Shown here piece after piece: positions 34,511 to 46,181 of a stretch of DNA of 64,000 nucleotides. The stretch is from Epiperipatus broadwayi. Its lineage: Eukaryota > Onychophora > Udeonychophora > Euonychophora > Peripatidae. Positions within the stretch are counted from its first letter, which is position 1. Every line of letters begins with the position of its first letter. The stretch is from contig JAQFVV010012395.1 of the NCBI GenBank assembly GCA_028023455.1, positions 5,890,001 through 5,954,000 on the forward strand. The letters run 5' to 3'. A model generated the notes under the pieces. The model searched no databases, was not told the origin of the DNA, and saw only the letters and a program-made list of their open reading frames with translations. The position numbers and the translations under genes are program-made.

Positions 34511-35488
34511 CTGGGTTTGTGACTATCACAATTGGAGTGGCCCAATCTGAACTTTCCACTGTTGAAAACCCCCCTTCCTTTACCAGGGCTGACAGACCTT
34601 CTTCGACCTTTGCTCTTAGTGTGAATGGAACTTTCCTGGGTTTGCTTGCTACTGGTTGGGCCTCATCGGTAAGTTCTATGTCTACTGGGTCTATCTTAAG
34701 TATTCCTACTTTTTCCTCAAATATCCTTGGGAATTTCTGTCATACTAAGTTTTCTAATTTTACAGTTTTAATCACTTGTATGGATATGACCAGTGGGCGG
34801 AACCAGTTTCGGCACAGTAAGGGTTTGATGTTCTTTTTGATTATGTACAAAGGCAAAATTTTGCTTTTGTTATTCAATTTCACTGGGACCGAAATTTTTC
34901 CACAAATTTGGACGTTGTTTCCATTTACATCAGTGGCGATAACATTAGTCATCCAAATTTAGTTTCGACTTGGATATGCTGTTAATTTTTTCCCAGTCTT
35001 TTATTGACAGGATGGATAGCCCTGCCCCACTGTCTATCTCCATCATCACTTTTACATTTATTATTCTGACATCCAGCACTATTTGTTTGCTCAGGTTTGT
35101 CTCACATTTCTTTATTTCTGCCCTCCTTGTCACTTCCATTATCTTATCACTTCTGTATTGGTTTCCATCCCTGTTTCTGCAAATGATCACCATATGGCCC
35201 TTAATGCCACAAATCCGGCATTTCAACAATAACAGCTAAAAGACTCTCTCGACATCTGTGGTTGTGTTTCCAATGGTTCTAGTTTATGCATACCTGTCGT
35301 ATAATTTTTTTCTTGGATTCCCTCTCAAAATTCCTTTGCATTAATCACCAGTGTCTCGTGAGTCACACATTTCACAATCGCTGCATTATCTCTATTTCAC
35401 TGAGTAGCTATTTTCTCAGATTGTGGTCCGTCATGCCATACAGGAACTGGTCTAGGAGCATGTCATCTACGTCCGGGAATGCACAGTC

Positions 35489-35842
35489 TCATGCTAATGT
35501 CCGCAATGCGGGGTTATATTCCGAATAGCTTTCATGTGTGTTTTGTTTTCTCATTATAAATCTCAAACGAGTGACTCTTTTTGTAATTGCTGGTTGAAAA
35601 TAATTTGTGAGTTTGTCAACTAATAGCTTATACGGTATTTGCTCCGGAGTTTTGTTCTTGGCCAACTGTTTAGCAATCTGAACTACGTCTATTCTGGCGA
35701 AATACAACGATGTCGAGATTTTCATTTCATCATCCTCGACTTTATTTAATCTCATATATCTTTCTACTTGTTCGACATAGAGGGTCCATCCCGCCGGGTT
35801 TCCTATTTCAAAATCTCTTAATACGTGTGAGGGTACTGCCAT
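35489..35842 (-). pseudogene. Gag N-terminal region, 3'-proximal copy (joined to the rest of gag)
   Basis: 117 codons starting MAVPSHVLRDFEIGNPAGW and including KLTNYFQPAITKRVTRLRF, typical of the Gypsy gag capsid start (the retrotransposon gag domain). It continues past the duplication into RKQNTHESYSEYNPALRTLA and then meets a stop. Gag proteins assemble the particle. This copy is truncated. Confidence 0.85.
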
Positions 35843-36228
35843 TTTTATATCTCTTCTGATCTATTGACTTTTTCCAAATCACGCACAAAAAAAACAAACG
35901 AGTGACTCTTTTTGTAATTGCTGGTTGAAAATAATTTGTGAGTTTTTCAACTAATAGCTTATACGGTATGTACTCCGGAGTTTTGTTCTTGGCCAACTGT
36001 TTAGCAATCTGAACTACGTCTATTCTGGCGAAATACAACAATGTCGAGATTTTCATTTCATCATCCTCGACTTTATTTAATCTCATATATCTTTCTACTT
36101 GTTCGACATAGAGGGTCCATCCCGCCGGGTTTCCTATTTCAAAATCTCTTAATACGTGTGAGGGTACTGCCATTTTTATATCTCTTCTGATCTATTGACT
36201 TTTTCCAAATCACGCACAAAAAAACAAC
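35567..36228 (-). repeat. 331-bp tandem duplication of 5' leader plus start of gag
   Basis: Units of 331 bp (about 35567-35897 and 35898-36228) are nearly identical, with only about five differences seen by eye (for example TTTGCTCCGG against TGTACTCCGG). Each contains the gag start codon and the leader up to an A run. The junction is at the A run next to CAAACGAGTGACTC. Confidence 0.93.
35808..36173 (-). pseudogene. Gag N-terminal region, duplicated 5'-proximal copy
   Basis: It has the same start (MAVPSHVLRDFEIG) and first 90 or so residues as the copy at 35842. After ITKRVTRL it runs across the duplication junction into 5' leader sequence and stops within about 30 codons. It lies closest to the LTR promoter, so transcripts would present this dead-end start first. 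Confidence 0.88.
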
Positions 36229-36260
36229 CTCTGATCTACCATTCTTCCAACTGCGCCATC

Positions 36261-36796
36261 TGCTGTGTATTTGGTAAGTTAACGATCTCAGCTGAAAACC
36301 CAATTGATTAACTTGGAGTCGAAGGTAGTTTTACTTTCTTAAAGCTAATTTATTTGTTGCACGTGTGTTATCATACAAAAATAATGTTTAAGCTTAAGAC
36401 AATAATATGTGCATAAGGAAAAACAGCAACAAATTCAGAAATATACATATAATTAAAGCCTCTCAAAGAAAAACTTCGGTTACTCACGGCAATGAAAAAT
36501 AAGACTTCCGTTCTCTCACAACTATTTTACTCCCGAAATATTTTAATGTTTTCTTCTCATGAGTCACTTTTACATCCCATTTATTTCCTCCTTCTGTACA
36601 GCTTAATTTCACTATTTACTCCGAACAGTTCAGGTTGGTTAAACATAAATTTATCCGTAGATAATAAATGGTTCCGTGACAATTTGTTATAACCTTTGGT
36701 TTCATGTGTGGCTATACTTTATGCCATCTTGGTCATCTTTTCTTCCCATTCTCATAAAACCGGACGTTTCTAGAGTCAACGTCTCCGTATTCTACA
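36261..36796 (-). repeat. 5' LTR of the young Gypsy element
   Basis: 536 bp. On the minus strand it begins TGTAGAATACGGAG and ends ACACAGCA, followed by the primer-binding-site-like TGGCGCAGTTGG at 36247-36258. Confidence 0.95.
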
Positions 36797-36908
36797 TTAT
36801 TATAGAGTGATGTTAAATACTAAAATTTACTGTAGAAGTTTGTAGTTTTTATCAGGGAGAAATTCAAATTTCACACTGCCTGATAAGCAAGAATTTCACT
36901 CCCAGACA
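36797..36908 (+). repeat. 5' LTR of the old Gypsy element, second part
   Basis: It continues the old LTR after the nested insertion and matches 41526-41638 (AAGTTTGTAG, CAGGGA-AAATTCAAA, GCAAGAATTT, CCAGACA). It begins with the duplicated TTATT. Confidence 0.85.
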
Positions 36909-36999
36909 TAACAATTGGTGAAGTTGTAATTCAAACCTTGAATCACATTAGAGTTTTAGCAATATTAGATCAGAGATATAGCACGACCTGCTAATATGC

Positions 37000-39900
37000 A
37001 ATCGTCAAATCAGGGAGTTTGACATTAGTGAGGCAAGTAGTTGGCTGCTGTACATTCAACACATAGAAACATATCTCTTCATACATAATAAGATTAAAAT
37101 AGCAATACTGTTATATTTCACTGGTAAAGGAGTGATAATGATAGCAAACAGGTTCTCAAACCTGATACTCCTGAAGATTTTTCATACGATCAAATTAAGG
37201 ACTATTTTAATCTCCATCCTCTAAGAATATTGACAGACTTCATTTCCATAATTTTTATTAGGATAGAAATAAAAAAAAGTAGAATATGATATTGCTCTTC
37301 GTGAAATGGCAAAAATTGTATCTGTGGCTCATTCCTTGATGAGGCCCAACTGGAGCAATTTCTGAAGGGTATGATTAGTGACAGTTTAAGACAACTAATA
37401 TTACAAAACTGTGATTTAAATTATAATGAAGCTATAAAATGGGGGATAATTTACAAACTAGTTCTCAAGAAATCTCATAAGTTCATTGAATTGAAGGGAA
37501 ATGGTGATGTGCAAAAAGATGTTTGCGAAATGCATAAACCAAGCAAGAAAGAACCAATTAAATTTAAAAACAATAATGGTTGCAATAAAAATGGCCAGCA
37601 ACCATTTAGGAGGTAGGTTGCAAGATTTGTCACATTGAAACAATGTGTAAAAATAAAAATGAACTGGTAAAAACAGAGATAGTCATAAGTGCACATATAA
37701 TAGTCAGAGTAATCATATATTGACATCCAAAGGAGACAATGCTAAAATTAAAATTATGTGACCAGCCCATATCTATGGAGGTTGACAATGGAAATGATGT
37801 ATCCCTAATTTCAGTCTGGGAATGGCTGTCTATAACAGAAAATTATAAAAAACCCTGACAATAGGGAAAACTGAATTAAAAGCACATGATGTAAATGTGA
37901 TTAAAATTAAAGAAGTGGTTAAAGCCATTGTGAGTAGAACAAAGGAAAAAGGTATTTGAGTTACCTCTATACTTAGTTTATACTCCTATTAACCCAGTAA
38001 TTGGGCATAACTGGTTCAAAAAATTGGGCATAAAACTCATCTTTGTAAAAAAGATTGAAATAGAAATGTGAGAAATTTCCTAAGTTGTTTAATGGGGAAC
38101 TGGGTAAAATTAAAATAATCCCTGTTTCATTAGAGAATTTGCAAACCGCATAAGGTTCCATTCATTCAGAAAAAACCAGTAGAAAATGAAATTCACTAAT
38201 TAGTTAAGTGAAGCATGTTAGAACCCACAGAAAAATCTGATTGGGCTATGCTATTAATAATTATTACTGAACCCAATGGAAAAATTCGTTTGTGCAATAA
38301 CTATCGGATGTTGGTAAACAAAGCTATTAGTAAAAATGCAAATCCTGTTCCCAACACTGGAGAAATAATAGCATTCTCTGCAGAAATCAGATTTTTTTGC
38401 AAAATTTAGATTTAAATGCTGCTTTCCACTAGATACCAATCACTGAAAAAGCTGTGGAAGTATTAACATGTAGAGTCACTTAAATGCAAGACTTCCTCTG
38501 CAATAACTTCTGCCCTAACTGTCAAAAATTGAAAACCTCCTTAATGGAGTTGATGGTGTCTTCCATTTTTTGATGACATTATGGTTACCACTACTACAGA
38601 AAACCAACTTAGAATTCATCTACACCAAAAAATATATCTGGAAGGCTCATAAAATTAAGTTTTTAGGCCATATCATTTCAAAAATGGCACATCTCCTGCC
38701 TCCAAAAAGCCTAAAGTCATAGCAGAATCCCTAAGATCAAACAACATTAAGCAATTACAAACTATTCTAGGACTCATAAATCATTCCAAAAATTTTTTTA
38801 GAAGAGAAAGCCCAATTAGTCAGATCCTTATATGATCTATTTAAAAAGAACCAGAAGTGGAAATGGAAGTTGGAGCAAGAGCAAACATTTTTGCATACAA
38901 AATCACTGCTAACTTCAAACAAAATCCTAGTTCATTATAGTAGTGATTTGGAAGTTACTCTTATAATGCATCTGAATTCAGAGTCAAGATAGTTTTATAT
39001 CACTCTGCACAATTAGTGAATGACCCATTGCCTATGCCTCATGCACCTTGATCCAATGTGGAGAAAAAGTACAGTTAGCTGGACAAAGAAACTCTTGTGA
39101 TACTATTTGACTTCTGAAAATTTCATCAATAATCATATGGATGTAGATTTACTATAATAATTGATCATAAACCCTTACTTGAAATCTTAGGAAACAAACA
39201 GTTTCCCAAACATCTTAGCCCTCATATAAAAGGATGGCTTAACATTCTGGCAGGTTATGGCTATATAATAGAATATAGAAAGAGAAAAAAAATAGGACCT
39301 GCTGATGCTCTATTCCATATGCCTGACCAAACAGAAACTTATCAAAAGGAAATTAACTATAATGATGTGTTGAAGACTCAAATCCTTAATAGCAAAATAG
39401 TAGCCACATGGATAGATGAGGACAATGGCTATCAATGTATTATAAATCAAATTCATACTGGTTGTCTGAATCATCAAACTTTCCTCCATAAAGCACTATA
39501 GAATGCTCATGAAAAATTATCTGTCTGTAAAGAATACATTCAAGGTGTGATCACAGGTTAATCCCAACAAGAGGTAAAAATCAAATTTTTTTAAGTTACT
39601 GCATGAAGTTCATCCATGCATCATCACAGTAAAGACATTAGCCCATAATTATGTCTGGTGGTTGAACAATAATAATGATATTGAAAATTATATTTAAAAT
39701 GCAGTAACTGTTATTCATGCACTAAAGCATCATTCTTAAAGTTTGACACATGGCCAGAGATTGTCACAATACATCCATAACAATCACTGTAGTCCAATTA
39801 ATGGTTATTTACTCTCTGTGTGGTTGATGCATATTCATGTTGGTCCGAATATAAAATAGCTAAATATACTAGTTTGGCTGAGACATTTACTAAATTATGT

Positions 39901-40870
39901 GAATTTTTTTCATACCATGGACTTCCTGAAACTTTAATTTCAGATTACAGAACCAGTTCATATCATAGAAGTTCAAGGAGGCAGTGCAAAAATGGTGGGT
40001 AAAACACTTAATCATGCCCTTTTACCACCTTTAATCTAATGGATTGGTCGAAAAAAACATTTAAAACCTTAAATCATCCATTAACAAAATAATAATTATA
40101 AATATGCGACTTTTTTTCGCATTAAATAGTGAAGCTATAATTTTAATCTAATTTATAATAGCTTAGTGCTTTCGAGAATTTCATGTTGAATCTCATACTC
40201 ATAGCTTTGTAACTAACGATTGTTATGATTATGCAAATGCATTTGAATTTTTAATTAGTCCATATTTACAATTACAATTTTACTAGTGAAGAGAAAAATA
40301 ATTTATTAGCGAAATAGGTAAAACAAGAATACAGGAAACATTCCTTACTACATTGGCTTATCAGCAAATCAACTTCAGCTGCTAAATCTTAAAAATCCCT
40401 GGCTGAAGTATACTTGGATTGAAAGCTGCGTACTAAATTAACAAACATCATACCTACAGAGGATCATAAGGAACAGACTGAGAGTACATATACATTTGAG
40501 TCTAATAAAAGAGTGTGGGTAAAAAATAATATGAATAAATTCTAGTCATAGGCAGTAGTAATATGTCACATATCAAAGCAGATAGTGGCCATGCATACTA
40601 GGGAGGGAAAGATATTATGCAAACACATCAATCAACTGCATAAAGATGAAAGCAAGGATGAAATAAATCTATTCAAGAAAACTAATACCAATGATATAAG
40701 TGCTAAACAATGATACTAGACAGTAAACTGAGTTTACCCACAAAACCCGAAGATCAGTTACATGTAGCAGAGGAAAAAATAACAAGTGAAATTGAAAAAA
40801 ATCCATCTCAATTAAGAAAAATTCCGAAGTACCTTCGTGACTTCATATTACATCCAGATAAAAGATAAAT
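37000..40870 (+). pseudogene. Old Gypsy gag-pol remnant
   Basis: Plus-strand blocks appear in the expected order. Gag comes first (TPEDFSYDQIKDYFNLHP near 37160-37220, then LEQFLKGMISDSLRQLILQN at 37350-37420). Then a remnant of the zinc-knuckle region, the protease-like MEVDNGNDVSLIS near 37775-37815, and the RT fingers (PNGKIRLCNNYRMLVNKAIS, 38270-38330). RNase H comes next (IIDHKPLLEILGNKQFPKHL, 39160-39220, and IEYRKRKKIGPADAL). The integrase core is at 39820-40000 (VDAYSCWSEYKIAKY, FFSYHGLPETLISD). A C-terminal tail like RKIPKYLRDFILHP is near 40820-40855. Stops and frameshifts break every block. The tail resembles that of the younger element, placing both in related lineages. In the protease the usual D-S-G reads D-N-G. 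Confidence 0.88.
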
Positions 40871-41359
40871 CTCTGAACTTGGGAGACGTGTGTTGCTGTA
40901 CATTCAAATACATATACATAAAATGGTTAATTGAAATAATGATGTATATACATTTATCAATATGTATCTTTTTAAAGATTAGAAAACTTAAATAATAAAT
41001 AAAAAAGTAAAATGAGATCAAAAAATATTATTTTCTAAGTAGAGTGAAATAGAAATTAATTAAATCTCTAGAGATAAGTTATAAAATTCCTTCATACTAT
41101 ATATATATCAATATAATTAAATGATTGTGAGTTCTGAATTTAGTCATAAATAACCACCCAAGGATCTAAAAATGAGTTCAGTGGAACTAATTAGAAATAA
41201 AATGTTTCCAATCAAGGATGTATCAGTAATAAATGAATTATCTTAGTGCCAGGATCAAAAATAGGAGCCAATCACAAGATAAGAAATTGGACAATTAATC
41301 AATGCCAGCCAAGTAGTAAAAAAGGAACTTACTATTGTGGAGAAGCTTCATGTGTGTGG

Positions 41360-41640
41360 ATGGACGTTTACTGTGATATCACAATACATACCCAAGCTTC
41401 AATTGTGGAAAACTTGCCTCCGAATATGTAAAAGCAAGTCTAGAGACTAAATATTTTTATTATCATTTCTATACACCTTTGGGTATATTTATATATTTCT
41501 GTTTAATTTGTATAATGTAATGTATTTTTATAGAGTGACATTAAGTATTAAAATTTAACAAAGAAGTTTGTAGCTTTTTACCAGGGAAAGAATTCAAACT
41601 TCATACTGTCTGGTGAGCAAGAATTTTGCTTCCAGACATA
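41360..41640 (+). repeat. 3' LTR of the old Gypsy element
   Basis: It matches the split 5' LTR throughout its length. The right end is at CCAGACA (41632-41638). The left edge is uncertain by some tens of bases. Confidence 0.75.
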
Positions 41641-41906
41641 GCACACTTCAACACCATAAAGAAGAGAATGAATTCAGTGAATTCATCTATTCTTTAAAGC
41701 TTCCTATCTTTATAAACTTCATTTGCTAATCTTAAACTTTTTATTATTTGTTGATGAATGAGTGATATTTATCCATACCTTATGAAGAGAATTAGTTACT
41801 TCTGTTTAAATTCATAAGCTTTAGGCCGTGTGTAGTTTATATGTATTATCATAGTCTCAATCATTTCAATCCATGGCAGATTAAAACTTTCATAAATAGT
41901 CCATAA
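41641..41906. other. Anonymous AT-rich DNA
   Basis: No feature is recognised between the Gypsy end and the palindrome. Confidence 0.35.
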
Positions 41907-41971
41907 TACTTAAATAAGGCTTATAACCTTAGTACATGCGGCTGTACTAAGGTTATAGCCTTATTTAAGTA
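41907..41971. repeat. Near-perfect palindrome next to the Tigger element
   Basis: The 29-base left arm (41907-41935, TACTTAAATAAGGCTTATAA onward) pairs with 41944-41971 with a single 1-nt bulge and an 8-base loop (ATGCGGCT). The last two bases are the TA target duplication of the adjacent Tigger element. Joining across that insertion extends the palindrome by about four more base pairs (ATTA on the right against TAAT on the left). Confidence 0.85.
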
Positions 41972-42852
41972 CAACTGGGTCTCATTTTATGCGGATTATT
42001 TTAATGCGATTCATGTTTCTTCTTAATATCTTTCATATTTCACTATATTTATTAGATATCAAAAAATTTGAATTATTAATAACTTATTTTGACTTGAAAT
42101 ATCTTTTTTTTTTTTCAAAAATATAATATTATATTAGCAACTAATGTGAATATGGCCCGAAGCTGTATTTAGAATCTTAGCTTCTATGTAAATAACTTAC
42201 TTATACTAATGAGTAAATAATAATAATAGATTTATACGTATGTATAAAAATATTGCAATAAATATTCAAAAATTTTAAACTTTTAAAACGTATTTTGTTA
42301 GATATTAACAGAAATAAATATTTTTTTAGATTTTTAAAATAAATAATAATGAAGATTTTATTGATTTTATAAACTGAAAATAATTTTTCTAATGATAATG
42401 TATAATCTTTTTGTTTTGATTTCAATCTCATTTTTTTAAATATAGAAACAAAACCATTAACACAGCACAAGACTGAAAGTGGCGGTAGTTGTACATCACG
42501 TCACGAATTTGATTTTTTATCAGTTCACAAATGAATGCATATTGCCAAATAGCGATAATTATTAAAATATGTATGAAAAAATGTAAAATTAAATGCTGTG
42601 GTTAATAAAAAAAGTTTGTCTTGTATTAATTTTTTTCAAATATTTGAAATTTTTTATTAGTCATACTTTACTTCCTTTTTTTAATGTGAATTTTAAAGTA
42701 ATTTTTCCTTGTTGTTTTGCTTTTATGCCGATTTCTTAAAATTACAGAACCTATCCCCCATTTTTCAAGGTAAGTTAAGTTTATTTTTGTGTGATTTCTT
42801 TTGTGTACATTTGCTGAGGAACCTATCTACCACATAAAGCAAGCCCCAGGTG
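41972..42852 (+). mobile_element. pogo/Tigger-type DNA transposon, internal deletion derivative
   Basis: The 881-bp element begins CAACTGGGTCTCATTTTATG and ends with the inverted relative of that terminus (CATAAAGCAAGCCCCAGGTG). It is flanked by TA on both sides (41970-41971 and 42853-42854), as for Tc1/mariner/pogo elements. The right 400 bp matches the element at 63304-64000 in inverse orientation, including the last transposase codons and the 3' UTR. Most of the transposase gene is deleted. Confidence 0.87.
42451..42534 (+). pseudogene. Tigger transposase C-terminal stub
   Basis: The last 27 codons read KPLTQHKTES at the start and EFDFLSVHK before TGA. They line up residue by residue with the minus-strand C-terminus at 63669 (KPLTQHESE, ESDFLPVCK). 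The DDE catalytic region is absent. Confidence 0.78.
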
Positions 42853-42854
42853 TA

Positions 42855-44080
42855 TTACGTGCTGACATTGAGCTTAATAAGAATTAAAAATAGTCCATGT
42901 ACTTTTACTAGGCAAATCCACATCTTGCTTCTTTTTTTTTCAAATTTCATTCATCTGCTTGATATGAAACATTTAATGCCCCCCCCCCTAAAACAATTTA
43001 TGATCACTTATTTTTTAGTTCACATAAGGTAATTTAAATTTCTTTCTTTTTTCATTACATAAATAAATTATTGCTATTTTCCTAATATTCTTAGCCACAT
43101 TATTCAATTGTTTGATTGCAAACTAATTCATTTGCATTTTTTAAATAGAAACCATAAGCTCAGCAAACTTAGATGTAGGCTGTCTCTCTCATCATCAATA
43201 AAAGTTGTATCACTTTTCTGGCATGTATGATTAATATACTGATTCATCTAACATTGTTGTTTTTTTTAACTACTGTAAATATAAAATCAGAATATGAAAA
43301 CACATTTATCCCTTCTCCCTAAATCTTTTACTTCTTTTGTATTTTATAGCAGGTTGTAAATAAAAACAATGATAAAAAGTTGACTGTAAGGTAAAATTCT
43401 TTTCAAAATGTTTACACAGAGGTTCACTGAAAGAGAATATATTAATTATCGGGTCAAACAACTGCTAGTTAATGAAGATTTCTACAATTTCCTTCCCTTA
43501 CTTATTTTCTCATAGAAATAACTATAAATTAATCATCCAAAACATTTTCTCTAAATTCTCATGGAAATCTTTACCTATCTGAAATTTTTTCCCAACTTCT
43601 ACCTGGATTTAAACCTCAGATCATGGTAATGGTTTGAACTAGTTTGTTCCTTCAAGATACTTATGATAAAAAATGCTTCCTTTAATTTTAACAGTAATAT
43701 TTTTGAAAACTGCTTGATGTACGTTAAATATTTCTTTTGTTTTATCTTTATGAAATAAACTTCAAATTATACTATCAGGTCACTTGAATTCTATAAAATG
43801 TTGACATAATTGAGCAGTATAATACTACTACTCAATTGTAGCATTTGATCATGATAGTTTGCTATTACCTGTGACTTCTTTAACACTATTTTAACATTTC
43901 CAAATGTCTATTTGTATCGTATAAACGTTAACAAACCCATTGATGTAAATGAAAATTAAATGAGCTAGAAATTTTTCTGTAAAATACATTAAAATTTTCA
44001 GCAACTTTAATTATTTTCCAGGACATGCAAAACTATTTTATGGGGCTTCCAAGCACTCTGCATATATGCATAAAGTTAAT
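42855..44080. other. Anonymous AT-rich DNA
   Basis: A C run of 9 bases lies near 42979. No gene or repeat is recognised. Confidence 0.35.
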
Positions 44081-44800
44081 TATTTTTAAACAAAATTTAA
44101 ACAAACTAGCCATTCAATTCTTCTCGGACAATTGTTTCATGACTTACATTGAGATTGCTTGTAATATCCAACATAATGCACAAAGATCTTTACATAAATC
44201 CAAGATTGGTTAGTTTTTAAAACATAAAATAATCATGATGTGTCCTTTTTAAATAGTAAGCATTTAAATGCCATGGTGAATTAATCTAAAACAGAAATAA
44301 AAATAACTACAAATTTTCCTCTTAAACATTAATTAATAATCCGTTATATTATAAATCAAATGTGGAATTGATAAACTGGTAATAGTATAACTTAATTACT
44401 ATTTAACTAACTTTTAATAAACCAACCAATCAATTTACCACATTACACTATTACCAACCTTGAGTAGCAACTTTTTCAGAACAGATGTTAAACTTTCAAT
44501 ACTGGTCTTTAGCTGACAGTGAGTCTATTAGTGGTATATTAACAAATTGTACAAAAATTTCCCATATATATGTCAAACTCAAGAGTGTTTACATTTTAAC
44601 GCATGAATAAGATTGGCATTAGTATGGACAGATTTTTCTATCTTACATTGGGATATTATCATTAAGACTGTATGATGTTTTAAGTCATAAAATAATTATC
44701 CTGGAAAAGTTGATTGGCTAGTTACTTTAGAGAGATGCCAATATTGGCATGAATATGTTACCAATGAAGAGATTAAGTAGTTTGTTTAAACTTTGTTAAG
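44081..44800. repeat. Imperfect inverted repeat, possible MITE
   Basis: AAATTTAAACAAACTAGCCA at 44093, followed by CGGACAATTGTTTCATGACT, is mirrored at 44690-44795 (AGTCATAAAATAATTATCCTGG, GATTGGCTAGTTAC, GTTTAAACTTTG). Similar sequence occurs at 25765-25865. The arms are diverged and the exact ends are not resolved. Confidence 0.4.
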
Positions 44801-45529
44801 GAGTAATTATATTATTAGCATCTCAACTCTACCAATTGCAAACATACACCAATTGAAGAAATCCAAACTATCCTCTCTCACTATGCACATATTTCATGAA
44901 CAATGTTCATTAGGCAAAACACTCAAATCTTATTGCCTGTATGGACATCTTAATAATTTTTTTTATATACTTAAATATAATGGATTATTGTATGCCTTGT
45001 ATAGTTTCAGATTAATTTTTATTAAAAACATTAATGAAAAAATTTAAAATTGTATTCTGTAATCAATTGTTCAAGTATTGACAATGAATATTAAATACTA
45101 GACTAAAAACAAAAGTTTGTTCAATTGCCCCAAAATTATCTTTTTTCAACATATTTTCCCTAACAGAGATTTGATCGAAATCTTTAGCTCAACTACACAA
45201 CTTTCATTACTCTGCTAAATTTCACTGGTCAGTGAAACTATTCCTTAAGTGTATATATTAGAGATTGTGCTGTGATCCCAACTCTAAGATCAATCAAAAA
45301 ATAAGATTTTGATAAATCAGCAACATGTTTTTGATGTGAAACCACAAAACAAATCCAATTGTATTAGGTTAGATGGCTGAGGTGATCAAGAAAAAGGCCT
45401 TCTTAAACAATGTGTTTAGTTTTAGCACAACAAGGTGTGCAGCAATATAAATTTCATTCAATTTTTTTTTTAGTTTTTGTCTGAAGTTTGTGATGATGGT
45501 GTTGAAATCATGTTGAGCTATGACCATTA
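44801..45529. other. Anonymous AT-rich DNA
   Basis: No feature is recognised. Confidence 0.35.
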
Positions 45530-45985
45530 TCTAATATTATTTGTTCAATGTCTTTAAAAAATTCACAAACTTTATTTAAATTTATTAAACACATTTAATT
45601 GTTAGTAAAAGCACATAGGTTAATATATAACAATGTTTGAAGTGATATTGTTTATCTCTCTCTTTCAGGTGTCATTAGCCTGACGATTGATAGCACTAGC
45701 ATGGGAATTGAATTTGAACCTTGACATCATGAAAATTGAATTTAAAGTAATGTTCTAACTAATTAAAGTTAGTCAATTAATACATTATCTTAAATTCAAT
45801 ATTCATATAAATCTAAATGTCCAAACCAATTTCCATGCTAAAATCGGTGACAAAAGAGAATACTACTTCTTGAAATGTTGGGTCATATATTAACCTATGT
45901 CCTTTTATTAACCATTACAGGTTTTTGATAAGTTTAAATAAAGTTTGTGAATTTTCCTAAAGACATTTAACAAATAATATTAGAT
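45530..45985. mobile_element. Diverged foldback copy of SINE-like family 3
   Basis: The arms at about 45530-45725 and 45815-45985 are inverted copies. They share the family 3 landmarks seen at 28813-29526: CAATGTCTTTA, TTTATTTAAA, a GTTAGTAA-AGCACAT segment, and CAGGTGTCATTAGCCTGAC for CAGGTGTTGCTGGCCTGAC. The central part is shorter than in the 29 kb copy. Confidence 0.75.
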
Positions 45986-46181
45986 GATGGAAATCAATAT
46001 GCTTGACATAATAAAAATGTGTAATGCAACCAATTTAAAAATAATTATTTCTGGAAAAAATAATTCCGTAAAAAAAATATGAGGAAAAAAAAGAAAAATT
46101 TTTGCTTGTTTTCTTAATTATTTGTAAATGAAAGCAAAAACTAAGAATACATTAAAAATTTAAAAATATCAATATATATAT

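Larger units (their letters stand above)
32944..35842 (-). pseudogene. Young Gypsy gag-pol, broken
   Basis: The minus-strand blocks run as follows. Gag starts at 35842 (MAVPSHVLRDFEIGNPAGW). A CCHC zinc knuckle (CRICGIKGHMVIIC) is near 35180-35225, and a retropepsin motif (MEIDSGAGLSILS) near 35010-35050. The protease tail and RT N-terminus follow at 34510-34950 (RAKVEEGLSALVKEGG region). The RT palm is at 33715-34510 with YLDDLLIYA at residues 104-112. RNase H begins with AMDASEYGVGAI, then integrase (FTPTYHPASNGLAEKAV). The integrase C-terminus at 32944-33345 has the polybasic KHIDHLRRRS and ends LPERLKDYVLE. Frameshifts lie between gag and knuckle, before the RT palm, and between the two integrase blocks. 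The protein would drive reverse transcription and integration, but this copy cannot. Confidence 0.93.
32382..36796 (-). mobile_element. Young Gypsy LTR retrotransposon, nested
   Basis: The element is 4,415 bp with LTRs at 32382-32936 and 36261-36796 and a perfect 5-bp target duplication TTATT on both sides (32377-32381 and 36797-36801). LTRs start TG and end CA on both strands. On the minus strand the 5' LTR (right side) is followed after two bases by a primer-binding-site-like TGGCGCAGTTGG, and the 3' LTR is preceded by the purine-rich GAGTGAGTGGAGG. Internal order is gag, zinc knuckle, protease, RT, truncated RNase H, integrase. It lacks env. It is defective through frameshifts and a large internal deletion. 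Confidence 0.96.
32187..41640 (+). mobile_element. Old Gypsy LTR retrotransposon, interrupted by a younger one
   Basis: The 5' LTR is split: its first part lies at about 32187-32381 and its last part at 36797-36908. The 3' LTR is at about 41360-41638. Matching landmarks are GTAAAAGCAAGTCT (32264 and 41428), ATAGAGTGA-TTAA (36802 and 41531) and a common end CCAGACA. A primer-binding-site-like TTGGTGAAGTTG follows the 5' LTR at 36914-36925. The internal region holds gag, protease, RT, RNase H and integrase remnants in plus-strand order, all broken. The LTRs differ at many positions, so the insertion is old. The outer 5' boundary and target duplication are not resolved. Confidence 0.85.

Noticed and set aside
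33444-35528. Plus-strand frames of 70-165 codons across the young Gypsy element
   Set aside because: They are antisense shadows of the gag-pol coding strand.
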